64,000 nucleotides of DNA from Cupriavidus nantongensis (GCF_001598055.1 NZ_CP014845.1:1674001-1738000); one strand, 5' to 3'; shown: positions 27,982 through 37,125, numbered from the stretch's first letter. A program made the numbers and translations. The notes: generated by a model not told the origin, from the sequence alone.

Positions 27982-29382
27982 TCACGGCCGGGCCAGCCGG
28001 GCCCGGCACCGCCACAGCAGGCCCAGCAGCACCGCGGCCAGTGCCAGTTGCTGCAGCCCGGCGCGCCACACCGCATGCCAGCGGGGGTTGTCCACCCAGG
28101 CGAAGCGCGGCGCGTTGGCGTAGTCGTGCAGCGCCACGCCGTGATAGCTCATGATGCGCGGCACGAAGAACGCGCGCCATTCGGCTTCGTAGCGGTTCAC
28201 CTGCGCCATGAAGCGGGCGTAGCGCGGGGCGTCGTGCCCCGCCAGCCGGTCGGCCGCGAGCAGCAGTGACAGCGGCGGCGACAGCCAGGCCCAGCGTTCC
28301 GCACGCTCGAAGCGCTGCGCGCGCACGCGCTCGAATTCGGCCGCGATCGGCTCGATGCGCGCGGCCTGGTCGAGATAGCGCGGCATGAATGACACCGGCC
28401 AGCTGTGCTGGCGCGGCGCGGCCGGCGCCCATTGCGGATTGGCGCGGTACCACGCCCGCACCAGGTCCGCCGCGGCAGCTTCGGCCTCCTGCTGGGCGGC
28501 GCGCACCTGCACGATCGCAGCCAGCCGCGACGGCATCGGCGCCATGCGGTCGGTCGCCGCCGCGATTACGGCCGGTGCGCCGAAGGTGATCACCGCCCAC
28601 AGGCCCAGGCCGGCCAGCACGGCCGTGGCGGCGGAACCCGGCAGCAGGTTCAGCCATGCGCTCGCCGCACTCCAGAACAACACGAACGCGCTCAGGCAGA
28701 ACACCCACGCGCCGAAGGCGCGCAGCGTCGCCGCCGGATCCAGCAGGAACGCCAGCAGCGAAGCCAGCACCGCCACCGCCCACACCGCACCCGCCCGCAC
28801 CGCCATCCCGGCAAGCAGCAGGCGCCAGCCGGCCGCGCCCTGCGCCAGCGACATTCGCCACGTGCCGTGCTCGCGCTCGCCCTGGACCATGCCCGCGCAC
28901 AGGCACACCAGCAGCAGCGGCACCAGCAGCGCCAGTGCCGTCGCCAGGTCCGCCATGCCGTAGCGCTGCAGCAGCGGATTGCCCAGCTTCTCCTCGTTGC
29001 GGGCGTCGGTATGGCGGCTTTCCACGGTGACGCGGATGGCCGGCGGCAGCAGCTCTAGCATGCCGCTGGCCAGCGCGCGGCCGCCGGCGGCGGGCAGCAG
29101 CGCCGCAGGCGCGTGCGCGCGGGCAAAACGGAACGCCGCCATCGCGGCCTGGTCCCCCGCGGCCGGCAACGGCTGCGCGCCGGCCTGGCGCAACGCTGCC
29201 TGCGCGCCGGCTTCCAGCTGCTGGAACTTGCCATGCCAGGCGCGCGCGCCCAGCCCCGATGCCACCGCGCAGGCGCACATCACGGCAGCGCACAGCAGCA
29301 GCGCCCAGCGGGCGCCACGCGCGCCCCACAGGGCGCGCCATTGGGCCGCCAGCAGGCGCCCGGTCGGTCTGATCTGGTTCAT
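27982..29382 (-). CDS. ABC transporter permease (DUF3526-like), second of a pair
   Basis: The 466-residue product starts at ATG 29382, overlapping the preceding permease stop by 4 bp. It has an N-terminal membrane helix, a long extracytoplasmic segment with RVTVESRHTDARNEEKLGNPL, then a cluster of hydrophobic helices, a second soluble stretch, and a last helix. This matches the ABC-2 permease group annotated as DUF3526. With the adjacent permease and ATPase it should form an inner-membrane ABC complex; the upstream TonB receptor suggests the substrate enters through the outer membrane, or that the complex serves cofactor or metal handling. The substrate is unknown. Confidence 0.75.
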   Translation of the reverse strand: MNQIRPTGRLLAAQWRALWGARGARWALLLCAAVMCACAVASGLGARAWHGKFQQLEAGAQAALRQAGAQPLPAAGDQAAMAAFRFARAHAPAALLPAAGGRALASGMLELLPPAIRVTVESRHTDARNEEKLGNPLLQRYGMADLATALALLVPLLLVCLCAGMVQGEREHGTWRMSLAQGAAGWRLLLAGMAVRAGAVWAVAVLASLLAFLLDPAATLRAFGAWVFCLSAFVLFWSAASAWLNLLPGSAATAVLAGLGLWAVITFGAPAVIAAATDRMAPMPSRLAAIVQVRAAQQEAEAAAADLVRAWYRANPQWAPAAPRQHSWPVSFMPRYLDQAARIEPIAAEFERVRAQRFERAERWAWLSPPLSLLLAADRLAGHDAPRYARFMAQVNRYEAEWRAFFVPRIMSYHGVALHDYANAPRFAWVDNPRWHAVWRAGLQQLALAAVLLGLLWRCRARLARP

Positions 29383-30785
29383 GGCCGCATCCTCCGCAGG
29401 CAACCGTAAAGCCCGGCCAGCGCCACCGCACACCACCACAGCAGGCAGGCGATCTCGGGCCATGCCGCGCGCAGCGCGAAGCCCGCCGGGGGCATGGTGT
29501 AGTCAAAGGGCCGGATCGCGCGCCACAGCGACGCGCCCGCATACTTGTCGTCGAACGAGGTCAGGCCGCGCGTATGGCTGGCATCCCAGCTATCGATGGC
29601 GGTATTGACGGTCTGCCGATAGCGTTCCGCGGCGGCCTCGTAGTGGCGCTGGTGCGCCAGGTCGGTGCCGGCCATCTTCATCGCAAAGTTGCGCATCGCC
29701 AGCGTCGGGCTCAGCAGCGCGGCCGCGCGCATCACGTTCTCCTGCGCCGCGTAGCGCTGCCACAGCGCATCGAAATGCAGGGCGTGGACGCGGTCGGCAT
29801 AGGCGTCGCGATGCAGCCGGCGCAGCGGCGCCGCCCCCACCGGCAAGTCTGCCAGGCGCGTCACGCCGTAGCGCGCCAGCAGCGCCGCGTCATGGCGCGC
29901 GGTGCGTGCCTCCAGGTTGCCGTCGCCCGGCAGCCCCTCCAGGTAGTCGTGCTGGATCCCGGCCCAGAACGCTTGCGCCGATGGCAGCGGCACCGCATGC
30001 CGTGCCAGCGCCGCGCCCGCGCCGGGGATGACGAAGACAAAGGCCAGCCACAGCCCGGCCAGCGCCAGCAACGCGCTCCGGCCGTCGGCCATCCACGCCG
30101 ACACCGCCAGCCCCAGGCCCGCCAGGACCGCCGTGTAGAGCAGGTAGCCGGCGCCGAGGCCGGCGGCGCGCCACCACACCCCGGCATCGAGCGTACCCTG
30201 CGCATGGCTGGCCACCACCGGCGCCAGCGCCAGCACGACCGAAAATCCGGCGAAGCCCGCGGCCAGCGCCAGGAACTTGCCCGCCAGCAGGCTCTTCGGC
30301 GCCATGCCGGCGCCATGCAGCATGCGCAGCGTGCCGCGCTGGCGCTCGCCGCTGACGGCATCGAAGCTGACCGCCAGCACCAGCAGCGGCAACAGCGCAG
30401 CGAACACGAAGCCGGCGCTCAGGTCGCCAAAGCGCGCCGCGGGCAGCGCGTCCTGCGCCGGCTCGAAGCGCGCGAGATTGCGCCGGTGCGGCTCCAGCCA
30501 CAGCGCCTGGCCGAAGTAATCGCCCAGTCCGGGCTCGATCGCCGCCAGCGCCGAGGCCGGCCGGAACGCATACAGGCCAAAGTGCGCGCCGCGATGCGGA
30601 TGCTTGTCGCCCTGGTCGTCCCACTGCTGGCGCGTCGCCGCGGCCGCCTGCGCCATCTCGCCGGCGACCGTGGCATGCCGCTGCAGCGACACCAGCACGG
30701 CGATCGCCAGCACCACGGCACCGATGCCCAGCAGCGCCACGGCCCGCCCTTCCCTGACCATCGCCTTGAGTTCCTTGCGCAGCAC
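29379..30785 (-). CDS. ABC transporter permease (ABC-2/DUF3526-like), first of a pair
   Basis: The gene appears to start with GTG at 30785 (product begins LRKELKAMVREGR); there is no in-frame ATG nearby. The 468-residue protein has a first helix at about 17-34, a soluble extracytoplasmic segment, then helices including FVFAALLPLLVLAVSFDAVSGERQRGT, whose GERQRGTLR cytoplasmic loop is typical of ABC-2 permeases. It is co-transcribed with the ATPase upstream and overlaps the second permease by 4 bp. The first 366 nt also lie inside the out-of-frame 3' extension of the ATPase ORF, which is unusual. Confidence 0.78.
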   Translation of the reverse strand: MLRKELKAMVREGRAVALLGIGAVVLAIAVLVSLQRHATVAGEMAQAAAATRQQWDDQGDKHPHRGAHFGLYAFRPASALAAIEPGLGDYFGQALWLEPHRRNLARFEPAQDALPAARFGDLSAGFVFAALLPLLVLAVSFDAVSGERQRGTLRMLHGAGMAPKSLLAGKFLALAAGFAGFSVVLALAPVVASHAQGTLDAGVWWRAAGLGAGYLLYTAVLAGLGLAVSAWMADGRSALLALAGLWLAFVFVIPGAGAALARHAVPLPSAQAFWAGIQHDYLEGLPGDGNLEARTARHDAALLARYGVTRLADLPVGAAPLRRLHRDAYADRVHALHFDALWQRYAAQENVMRAAALLSPTLAMRNFAMKMAGTDLAHQRHYEAAAERYRQTVNTAIDSWDASHTRGLTSFDDKYAGASLWRAIRPFDYTMPPAGFALRAAWPEIACLLWWCAVALAGLYGCLRRMRP

Positions 30786-31510
30786 GGCTCCGATCCTGAT
30801 GCGGCTCCCGCTGCGCGTGCATGCGCCAGGTAGGCCGCGGTCAGCGCCTGGTGGTCGAGCGTGGACGCGTCGAACTCGGCCACCAGCACGCCGGCACGCA
30901 GGATGCCGATGCGGTCGGCCAGCTGCCTGGCATTGAACAGGTCATGCGTGGCCATCAGCACCGCCATGCCGGCATCGGCAGCAGCGCGCACGCTGCGCGC
31001 CATGTCGTCGGCGGCGGCCGGGTCCAGCCCCGAAGTCGGTTCGTCGAGCAGCAGCAGCGACGCCGACCTGGCCTGTGCGATCGCCAGCCCGACCTTCTGC
31101 CGCATGCCCTTCGAATAGCCGCTCACGCGCCGGCCCTGCGCCTCGTGCGCCAGGCCAGCGCGGTCCAGCAGCGCGGCGGCGTCGGCGCGCGACAGCGCAA
31201 TCCCCGCCATCGCGCAGAAATAGTCCAGGTTCTCCACGCCGGACAGATAGGGGTACAGCGCGACATTCTCCGGCAGGTAGGCCACGCGCCGCCTGACCGC
31301 CACCGCATCGTCCGCCGGCGACAGCCCGTCCACGCGCACCATGCCGCCGGCCGCCGGGACAAAGCCCAGGATCGCGTCGATGGTGGTGGTCTTGCCCGCG
31401 CCGTTGCCGCCCAGCAAGGCATAGACGCGGCCCGTGGGCACGCAAAGCTGCAGGCCGTCGACCACGCGACGGCCGTCGCGCAGGACCACCAGGTCACGGA
31501 TTTCAAGCAT
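30419..31510 (-). CDS. ABC transporter ATP-binding protein with out-of-frame 3' overlap
   Basis: The start is the ATG at 31510 behind GGAGA. The first 240 or so residues are a normal ABC ATPase: Walker A GGNGAGKTT, Q-loop replaced by LPENVALYPYLSG, signature SGYSKGMRQK, Walker B LLLLDEPTSGLD, and H-loop MATHD. After about residue 241 no stop occurs and the frame continues 122 codons, to 30419, on top of the permease gene in another frame; that tail is Arg/Ser/Trp/Cys-rich and looks like shadow coding. The true end is probably near 30785, so either a stop was lost or there is an indel. The complex resembles NosF-type and DUF3526-linked exporters. Confidence 0.8.
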   Translation of the reverse strand: MLEIRDLVVLRDGRRVVDGLQLCVPTGRVYALLGGNGAGKTTTIDAILGFVPAAGGMVRVDGLSPADDAVAVRRRVAYLPENVALYPYLSGVENLDYFCAMAGIALSRADAAALLDRAGLAHEAQGRRVSGYSKGMRQKVGLAIAQARSASLLLLDEPTSGLDPAAADDMARSVRAAADAGMAVLMATHDLFNARQLADRIGILRAGVLVAEFDASTLDHQALTAAYLAHARAAGAASGSEPCCARNSRRWSGKGGPWRCWASVPWCWRSPCWCRCSGMPRSPARWRRRPRRRASSGTTRATSIRIAARTLACMRSGRPRRWRRSSPDWAITSARRCGWSRTGAISRASSRRRTRCPRRALAT

Positions 31511-31530
31511 CTGGTATCTCCGTCGGGCAG

Positions 31531-33645
31531 TTAGAAGAAGTAGCGCGCCGCCATGCCGAACTGCCATTTCGGCTGCGGCGACACCAGCAGTCCGGCCGCC
31601 GCGCCATAGGCGGCCTCGGTCGAGAACCGGTGCGGCTGCAGCACCGCGAACAGCGACAGCTGGTATTGCTTCCAGTCCAGCACCCCGCGCAGGTCGAAGC
31701 GCGTGTAGGCCGGCATGAAGCGCAGCTGGGTCTGCGGCGTTCCCATGTAGTACGGGATGCCGGTGGTCAGGTAGGCGTCGGCATTGACGGTCAGCTGCAC
31801 GCCCTGCAGCCGCTGCCGGTACTCCGCCCCCAGCTTGAGCTGGTGGCGCGGCACCGACAGCCTGGCGCCGGTGTTGGGCAGCGGGTTGTTGGCTTCGGCC
31901 TGGATGATGTGGCCGTAGCTGGCATAGAGCGAGACCGGTCGCACCGGCCGCCAGCGCGCCTCGACCTCATAGCCCTTGCGGGTGGTGTCGCCCACCGAGC
32001 GGAACGAGCCGTCCGGCTGCCCGACGATCTCGTCCTCGTTGAGGGTGTAATAGGCCGCCGCGGTGACCGTCAGGTTGCGGGCCGGGGTCGCGGTGAAGCC
32101 CACGTCGTAGGACTTCACCTTCGACGGCGATACGTCATAGACCGACCCGCCGGGCGCGCCCAGCGGCCCGGGCGCGCCGCTGCTGCTGATCTGCTCGGCG
32201 GCCGGCGAGCGGAAGCCCTGGGCGACATTGGCGAACAGGTCGAGCCCGGGCAGCACGGTCCAGGCCGCGCCGAGCTTCGGCGTGGTCACCCCCTTGAAAT
32301 AATCCGTGCTAGCTGCCGGCAGCTTGCGGTTGACGATGTCGTAGTCGAACCAGTCGCGCCGCAGCCCGGCACTCAGCTTGACCGAATCGACCGGCTTGAA
32401 CTGCCCCTGCACGAACAGCCCGTAGGTCAGCAGGGTCAGCCGCTGGGCATTGACATAGTTGGCGGTCGGCACGCCGCGCAGCCAGATCTGCCGTTGCGCG
32501 TCGCCGTGGTCGCGGCGCACTTCGAGGCCGGCCATCAGCGCGGCGCGGTCGCCGAAGGTAACGTTGCCCGCCAGCCGGCCGCCAAAGATATTGCGGTCGT
32601 CGGAGCCGACGGTATGCTGCACGCTGCTGGTGGCGATGCCGCGCTCGCGCTCGAAGGCTTCGCCGTACAGCGTCGCGTACCAGCCTTCCTCGCCGTGCGC
32701 GGGCGCGCGGTTCAGCGCGAACATCGAGCGCTTGCCGCTGCCAAAGCCAGGCAGGCCGTACTGGGTCGAGCGCGGATCCACCTTGCCCGACTGCAGGTCG
32801 CTCAGCAGCAGGTAGCCGGCCGCCGTCGATTCGGCGCGATAGTGATTCAGGCGCAGGCTGTAGAGGCCTTCGCCGATGCGGGTCGACAGCTTCCAGAACA
32901 GGTTGTCGCGCTCGGTGCTGCCGTCATAGCGGTAGCTGTGGGTGCGGTACAGGTCGGCGACGAACAGCGACTGGATCGGTTCCGCCTCCGGCCGCAGCGC
33001 GTGGCGGCCCGACAGCACCAGGGTGGCGCGCTTGCCGTCGTAGCGGTCCAGCCCGATGCCGAAGCTGGACGGCACCTCGCCGGACTGGGTCTGGATCGGC
33101 ACCGCGCCCGCGCGGTTCTGGTCGCCGTACAGCGCCGACACCGGCCCCTTGATGACGTCGATCTGCCCGATCATGTCCGGCGTCAGCCATTCCAGGAAGG
33201 CCGGACCGTGCCCCGCCCCCGCCTGGCTGGACGGCATGTTCTGCGGCACCCCGTCGACATAGACCGCGGTGTCGGCACCGTGCGTGCCCTGGGTGGCAAA
33301 GCCGCGCATGCGGAAGCCATTGCCGGTATCGCCCTGGTCGATATTGTTGGCGACCACGCCGGGAACGCGGCGGAACATGTTGGAGATGTCCCGGCCGATA
33401 TTGATGGTGGCCAGCTCGTCGGCCGTGATCACCGACACCGCTGCCGGCAGGCCCGCGCTGTCGGTAGTGACGACGTTGCGCTGGTCGTGCGGCCGCTCGT
33501 CCTGCGTCGCCACCACGCTGACTTGGGGCAGCGTGGCGTGACCGGCTTCGGCCGAGGCGGCCGGACTGGCGACGCCCGCCGCCAGCGGCAACAGCGCGCA
33601 AGCGAAGGCGCGCGCGGTACCCGTGTTTTCGTTGTTGTTGTTCAT
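31531..33645 (-). CDS. TonB-dependent receptor linked to an ABC transporter operon
   Basis: The start is taken at ATG 33645 (MNNNNENTG), beginning a signal peptide cleaved near SPA-ASAEA; the long upstream frame is non-coding in character. The 704-residue product has a plug with RRVPGVVANNIDQGDTGNGFRMRG, AVYVDGVPQNMPS and VIKGPVSALYGDQNRAGAV, and a barrel ending in Phe (MAARYFF). It lies 20 bp before the ATPase gene, so receptor, ATPase and two permeases form one operon with the small Cys protein upstream. No Fur box is evident. The ligand is unknown. Confidence 0.88.
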   Translation of the reverse strand: MNNNNENTGTARAFACALLPLAAGVASPAASAEAGHATLPQVSVVATQDERPHDQRNVVTTDSAGLPAAVSVITADELATINIGRDISNMFRRVPGVVANNIDQGDTGNGFRMRGFATQGTHGADTAVYVDGVPQNMPSSQAGAGHGPAFLEWLTPDMIGQIDVIKGPVSALYGDQNRAGAVPIQTQSGEVPSSFGIGLDRYDGKRATLVLSGRHALRPEAEPIQSLFVADLYRTHSYRYDGSTERDNLFWKLSTRIGEGLYSLRLNHYRAESTAAGYLLLSDLQSGKVDPRSTQYGLPGFGSGKRSMFALNRAPAHGEEGWYATLYGEAFERERGIATSSVQHTVGSDDRNIFGGRLAGNVTFGDRAALMAGLEVRRDHGDAQRQIWLRGVPTANYVNAQRLTLLTYGLFVQGQFKPVDSVKLSAGLRRDWFDYDIVNRKLPAASTDYFKGVTTPKLGAAWTVLPGLDLFANVAQGFRSPAAEQISSSGAPGPLGAPGGSVYDVSPSKVKSYDVGFTATPARNLTVTAAAYYTLNEDEIVGQPDGSFRSVGDTTRKGYEVEARWRPVRPVSLYASYGHIIQAEANNPLPNTGARLSVPRHQLKLGAEYRQRLQGVQLTVNADAYLTTGIPYYMGTPQTQLRFMPAYTRFDLRGVLDWKQYQLSLFAVLQPHRFSTEAAYGAAAGLLVSPQPKWQFGMAARYFF

Positions 33646-33778
33646 GAACCCTTGCGGCGGCGCGACCGGCAGCCGCTGCGGGCACCGGGGGGGCCGTACC
33701 AAATCCAGACGTGAGCAAGCCGCCCGACTGCATGGCGGGCGCGGAATCAAACGTAAGCGGAAGGCGGCGCCGCGGCGA

Positions 33779-34180
33779 TCAGCCGGCGGCGCAGGGCAGC
33801 GCGGGAGGCGCGCGCAAGGCAGGGGGAGAAAGGAAGCGGGTACGCCAGGGCGGCGTGGTGACATCGACCGGCCGGATCCGCGACAGCAAGCGCCGGATCA
33901 CGCCCAGCAGCTGGGCCGCGAACGCGATGCACAGGAACAGGTGCAGCCGGGGCGAACACCACAGGCAATCGCACTCGGTCTCGTCGTCGGCGGGCGCACG
34001 CTCGGATCCGGTGGCGGCGGCGGCGTGGGACGGGTCCGCAGTCGCGGCCACGGCCGAGCTAGACGCGAGCGGCCGCGCTTCCGGCACTGCGTGCACGTGC
34101 GTCACCGCGGCCCACGCCTGCACGAGAACGAGCAGGAGCACGGCCCAGGCGAGACGCACGAGGTTCGCATGCAGACGCAT
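33779..34180 (-). CDS. small Cys-containing secreted or membrane protein (DUF2946-like)
   Basis: The 133-residue product begins with a hydrophobic N-terminus (LAWAVLLLVLVQAWAA) that could be a signal peptide or anchor, followed by THVHAV and a low-complexity linker, then ECDCLWCSPRLHLF and another hydrophobic stretch. Small proteins of this shape (often annotated DUF2946) occur next to TonB receptors of metal uptake systems. The CDCLWC and His residues could bind a metal; this is inference. It begins about 25 bp after a well-formed promoter and is the first gene of the TonB-ABC operon, 133 bp before the receptor. Confidence 0.6.
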   Translation of the reverse strand: MRLHANLVRLAWAVLLLVLVQAWAAVTHVHAVPEARPLASSSAVAATADPSHAAAATGSERAPADDETECDCLWCSPRLHLFLCIAFAAQLLGVIRRLLSRIRPVDVTTPPWRTRFLSPPALRAPPALPCAAG

Positions 34181-34212
34181 TGAAGGTGGCGCTGGCGGTT
34201 TCGACGGGCGCC

Positions 34213-34241
34213 ATCATAACGCAACTCAATTGCAAATGTAA
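34213..34241 (-). promoter_or_regulatory. sigma70-like promoter of the TonB-ABC operon
   Basis: On the minus strand TTACAT (34236-34241) and TATGAT (34213-34218) are separated by exactly 17 bp, with the start codon of the small protein about 30 bp downstream. The spacer holds a direct TTGC repeat that could be part of an operator. Confidence 0.6.
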
Positions 34242-34340
34242 GCCGCGCCGCTCGCCAGAAGGCTAAAGCCCTCGCCCCTCCCGTCCGTTAAGCAATGGGG
34301 TCGCAATGGCATTGCATGGGACGGAGACGGGGAGACAGAG

Positions 34341-35447
34341 ATGCAGAATCTTGGCATTCGGATACGCCTGGGCGCGGCGTTTGGCGCCATGTGGTCGCTG
34401 ATGGCGATCGGGACCGCGGTGGCCATGCCACGCATGCAGGACGCCGCCGATGCGCGGCGCCTGCTGATCGCGCTGGCCGCGGCCGCGCTATGCCTGGCGA
34501 TAGGCGCGGTCTGGGGATTGTCGCGCAGCATCGAGGCGCCGCTGTCCGAAGCCGTCCACATTGCCGAAACCGTGGCGGCAGGCGACCTCAGCCAGGAGTT
34601 CAACACCGACCGCGGCGGCGAGTTCGGGCGGCTGCTCGGCGGGCTGGGCGAGATGGAGGACATGCTGACCGACCTGGTGACGCGCATCCGCACCGCCACC
34701 GACTCCATTACCGACGCCTCGCACCAGATTGCCGCCGGCAATACCGACCTGTCGCAACGTACCGAAGAGCAGGCCGCGGCGCTGCAGCAAACGGCATCGA
34801 GCATGGGTGAGCTGACCGCGATGGTGCAGCAGAACACCGAACGAGCCCGCGCCGCCAACGGCATGGCCGCCAGCGCCTCGGGCATCGCCGCGCGCGGTGG
34901 CGAAGTGGTCGGCAACGTGGTGCAGACCATGTCGGCGATCAGCGCCAGCTCGCGCAAGGTCACCGACATCATCGAAGTGATCGAAGGCATCGCCTTCCAG
35001 ACCAATATCCTGGCACTGAACGCCGCGGTCGAAGCAGCGCGCGCCGGCGAACAGGGCCGCGGCTTCGCCGTGGTCGCGGGCGAGGTGCGCACGCTGGCCC
35101 AGCGCAGCGCCGCCGCGGCGCGCGAGATCAAGCAGCTGATCGACGATTCGGTGCAGCAGGTCGACAGCGGCTCGGCCCTGGTCGGCCAGGCCGGCGCCAC
35201 CATGCAGGAAATCGTACAGGCGGTGGCCAGCGTCACCGGCCTGCTGGGCGAGATCACCGCGGCGTCGGAACAGCAAAGCGCCGGCATCGCCCAGGTCAAC
35301 GAAGCGGTCGCACAGATGGACACCGTCACGCAGCAGAACGCGGCGCTGGTGGAGCAGGCAGCCAGCGCATCGCAGGCGCTGGCGGGACGGGCGACGGAGT
35401 TGCAGCAGGTGGTGGGAGAGTTCCGGCTGGATGCGGAGCCGGCATAG
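34341..35447 (+). CDS. methyl-accepting chemotaxis protein without a ligand-binding domain
   Basis: The 368-residue protein starts at an ATG behind GGGGAGA. Two membrane helices (about 9-29 and 40-60) are separated by only some ten residues ([12 protein letters not shown]), so there is essentially no periplasmic sensor domain. A HAMP-like stretch ([13 protein letters not shown]) and a complete signalling domain with the conserved [19 protein letters not shown] hairpin tip follow. It should dock CheW/CheA and may sense membrane or cytoplasmic conditions, or signal by association with other receptors. No CheB/CheR docking pentapeptide is seen at the C-terminus. No che genes are nearby. Confidence 0.88.
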   Translation: MQNLGIRIRLGAAFGAMWSLMAIGTAVAMPRMQDAADARRLLIALAAAALCLAIGAVWGLSRSIEAPLSEAVHIAETVAAGDLSQEFNTDRGGEFGRLLGGLGEMEDMLTDLVTRIRTATDSITDASHQIAAGNTDLSQRTEEQAAALQQTASSMGELTAMVQQNTERARAANGMAASASGIAARGGEVVGNVVQTMSAISASSRKVTDIIEVIEGIAFQTNILALNAAVEAARAGEQGRGFAVVAGEVRTLAQRSAAAAREIKQLIDDSVQQVDSGSALVGQAGATMQEIVQAVASVTGLLGEITAASEQQSAGIAQVNEAVAQMDTVTQQNAALVEQAASASQALAGRATELQQVVGEFRLDAEPA

Positions 35448-35488
35448 CCGGCCCGCTTGTGTGCTCCCTCTCCCGCTTGCGGGAGGGG

Positions 35489-35510
35489 AGCCACCAGCAA
35501 GCTGGTGGCT
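35489..35510 (+). terminator. hairpin at the end of the MCP gene
   Basis: AGCCACCAGC and GCTGGTGGCT form a perfect 10-bp inverted repeat around AA, followed by TTTC. A second, imperfect CTCTCCCGC...GCGGGAG hairpin lies just before it. Placed between convergent genes, it probably ends transcription from both sides. Confidence 0.55.
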
Positions 35511-35519
35511 TTCAGTGAA

Positions 35520-36857
35520 TCACGCCGTGACGCTCACCGGTAGAACCGCCTGTACTGCCGCGGCGAAACGGTCGACGATATTGTCGATATCCCGCGGCGT
35601 GCAAATGAACGGCGGTGCGAACAGCACGTGGTCGCCATGCACGCCATCGACGGTGCCGCCCATCGGATAAACCAGCAGCCCGTTCTGCATCGCCGCGGAT
35701 TTCAGCCGCGCGTGCGTCTTCAGCGCGGGATCGAGCGCGGCCTTGCTGTCGCGGTCGGCGACGAATTCCACGCCGACGAACAGGCCGCGCCCCCGCACAT
35801 CGCCCAGGTTGGGGTGGTCGCCCAGCGCCTCGCGCAGCCGGGTGCGCAGCTGCTCGCCGCGGGCCAGCACGTTGGCCAGCAGCTTGTCCTCGGCGATGGT
35901 GCGCTGCACCGCCAGGGCCGCGGCGCAGGCGGTAGCGTGGCCGATATAGGTATGGCCATGCTGGAAGAAGCCGCTGCCGCCGACAATGGCGTCATAGATC
36001 CGGCGCGTCGACAGCATCGCGCCGATGGGCTGGTAGCCGGCGCCGAGTCCCTTGGCGATGGTGACGATGTCAGGCACCACGCCGTCCTCTTCGCACGCGA
36101 ACAGGTAGCCGGTGCGGCCCATGCCCGACATCACTTCATCGAGGATCAGCAGCACGCCATACTTGTCGCACACCGCGCGGATGCGCTTCAGGTAGTCGCC
36201 CACCGGCGGCACCGCGCCGGCAGTGGCGCCCACCACGGTTTCGGCGACGAACGCGGCGACGCCTTCGGGACCGAGGTCCACGATCTTCGCTTCCAGTTCC
36301 TCGGCCAGGCGCTGCGCATATTGCGCATCGCTCTCGCCCGGCAGCCGCTCGCGGTAGGCATAGCAAGGCGACACGTGGTGCGCCGGCACCAGCAGCGGCA
36401 GAAACGGCTCGCGCCGCCAGGCATTGCCGCCGATGGCGAGCGCGCCGAGCGTATTGCCGTGATAGCTCTGGCGGCGCGCGATGAAGTGGCGGCGCGCGGG
36501 CTGCCCCACCTCGACAAAGTACTGGCGCGCCAGCTTCAGCGCCGATTCCACCGCCTCGGACCCGCCCGAGACGAAATAGACATGGTCGAGATCGCCCGGC
36601 GCGGCCTGCGCCAGGGTCTGGGCCAGCGTCTCCGACACCTCGGTGGTGAAGAACGAGGTGTGTGCATAGGCGATGGTGTCGAGCTGCGCCTTGATCGCCT
36701 CGATCACGCGCGGATGGCCGTGCCCGAGGCACGACACGGCGGCGCCGCCCGAGGCATCGAGATAGCGCCGGCCGGTGCTGTCGATCAGTTCGATGCCTTG
36801 CCCGGCGACGGCAACGGGCAATTGCTGGCGTGGGTTGCGATGGAATACGTGGGTCAT
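35520..36857 (-). CDS. class III PLP-dependent aminotransferase
   Basis: From ATG 36857 the product is 445 residues. It shows the class III pattern: LDASGGAAVSCLGHGHP, the VSGGSEAVESALKLAR cofactor loop, SYHGNTLGALAIGG, LLILDEVMSGMGRTG (the Asp that binds the PLP ring nitrogen), and the Schiff-base lysine in IVTIAKGLGAGYQPIG. These enzymes transfer omega-amino groups, for example of beta-alanine, GABA or aminobutyrate derivatives, to pyruvate or 2-oxoglutarate. It precedes the quaternary-amine cluster and lies beside its XRE-PAS regulator on the same strand, so it may belong to the same pathway; its substrate is not evident. Confidence 0.85.
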   Translation of the reverse strand: MTHVFHRNPRQQLPVAVAGQGIELIDSTGRRYLDASGGAAVSCLGHGHPRVIEAIKAQLDTIAYAHTSFFTTEVSETLAQTLAQAAPGDLDHVYFVSGGSEAVESALKLARQYFVEVGQPARRHFIARRQSYHGNTLGALAIGGNAWRREPFLPLLVPAHHVSPCYAYRERLPGESDAQYAQRLAEELEAKIVDLGPEGVAAFVAETVVGATAGAVPPVGDYLKRIRAVCDKYGVLLILDEVMSGMGRTGYLFACEEDGVVPDIVTIAKGLGAGYQPIGAMLSTRRIYDAIVGGSGFFQHGHTYIGHATACAAALAVQRTIAEDKLLANVLARGEQLRTRLREALGDHPNLGDVRGRGLFVGVEFVADRDSKAALDPALKTHARLKSAAMQNGLLVYPMGGTVDGVHGDHVLFAPPFICTPRDIDNIVDRFAAAVQAVLPVSVTA

Positions 36858-36887
36858 GATGAGGTGGTGGGTGGCAGTGCGCTCGGT

Positions 36888-36934
36888 CAAACGTTTGCAG
36901 TATAGGGGCACTGCCGCGGCCAATGCAACGTTTG
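36888..36934. promoter_or_regulatory. candidate operator: two CAA(A)CGTTTG boxes upstream of the aminotransferase
   Basis: A perfect palindrome CAAACGTTTG (36888-36897) lies about 30 bp upstream of the start codon and is repeated as CAACGTTTG at 36926-36934. The spacing is about 38 bp. It could be bound by a regulator of the aminotransferase, but no candidate protein can be named. Confidence 0.35.
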
Positions 36935-37061
36935 TTTCAACCACCTCACAAATGCGCCATTCATTCGGGCAGCCTGCGAGCAAAGGCCGGCAAGCAAGAC
37001 AATCTGCGTCACGCAACATTCGTTACACTCACCCAGAGATCGCCCTGCGCATCCGGCAATG

Positions 37062-37086
37062 AAAAAGGGCGGCAATGCCGCCTTTC
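37062..37086 (-). terminator. rho-independent terminator after the XRE-PAS regulator
   Basis: On the minus strand AAAGGCGGC, a three-base loop, then GCCGCCCTTTTT forms a strong GC stem with a T-run, 40 bp beyond the regulator stop at 37126. Confidence 0.8.
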
Positions 37087-37125
37087 AATGACCCGGCCGC
37101 TGCCGGCCAGCCTGTGCTAGCAGCC

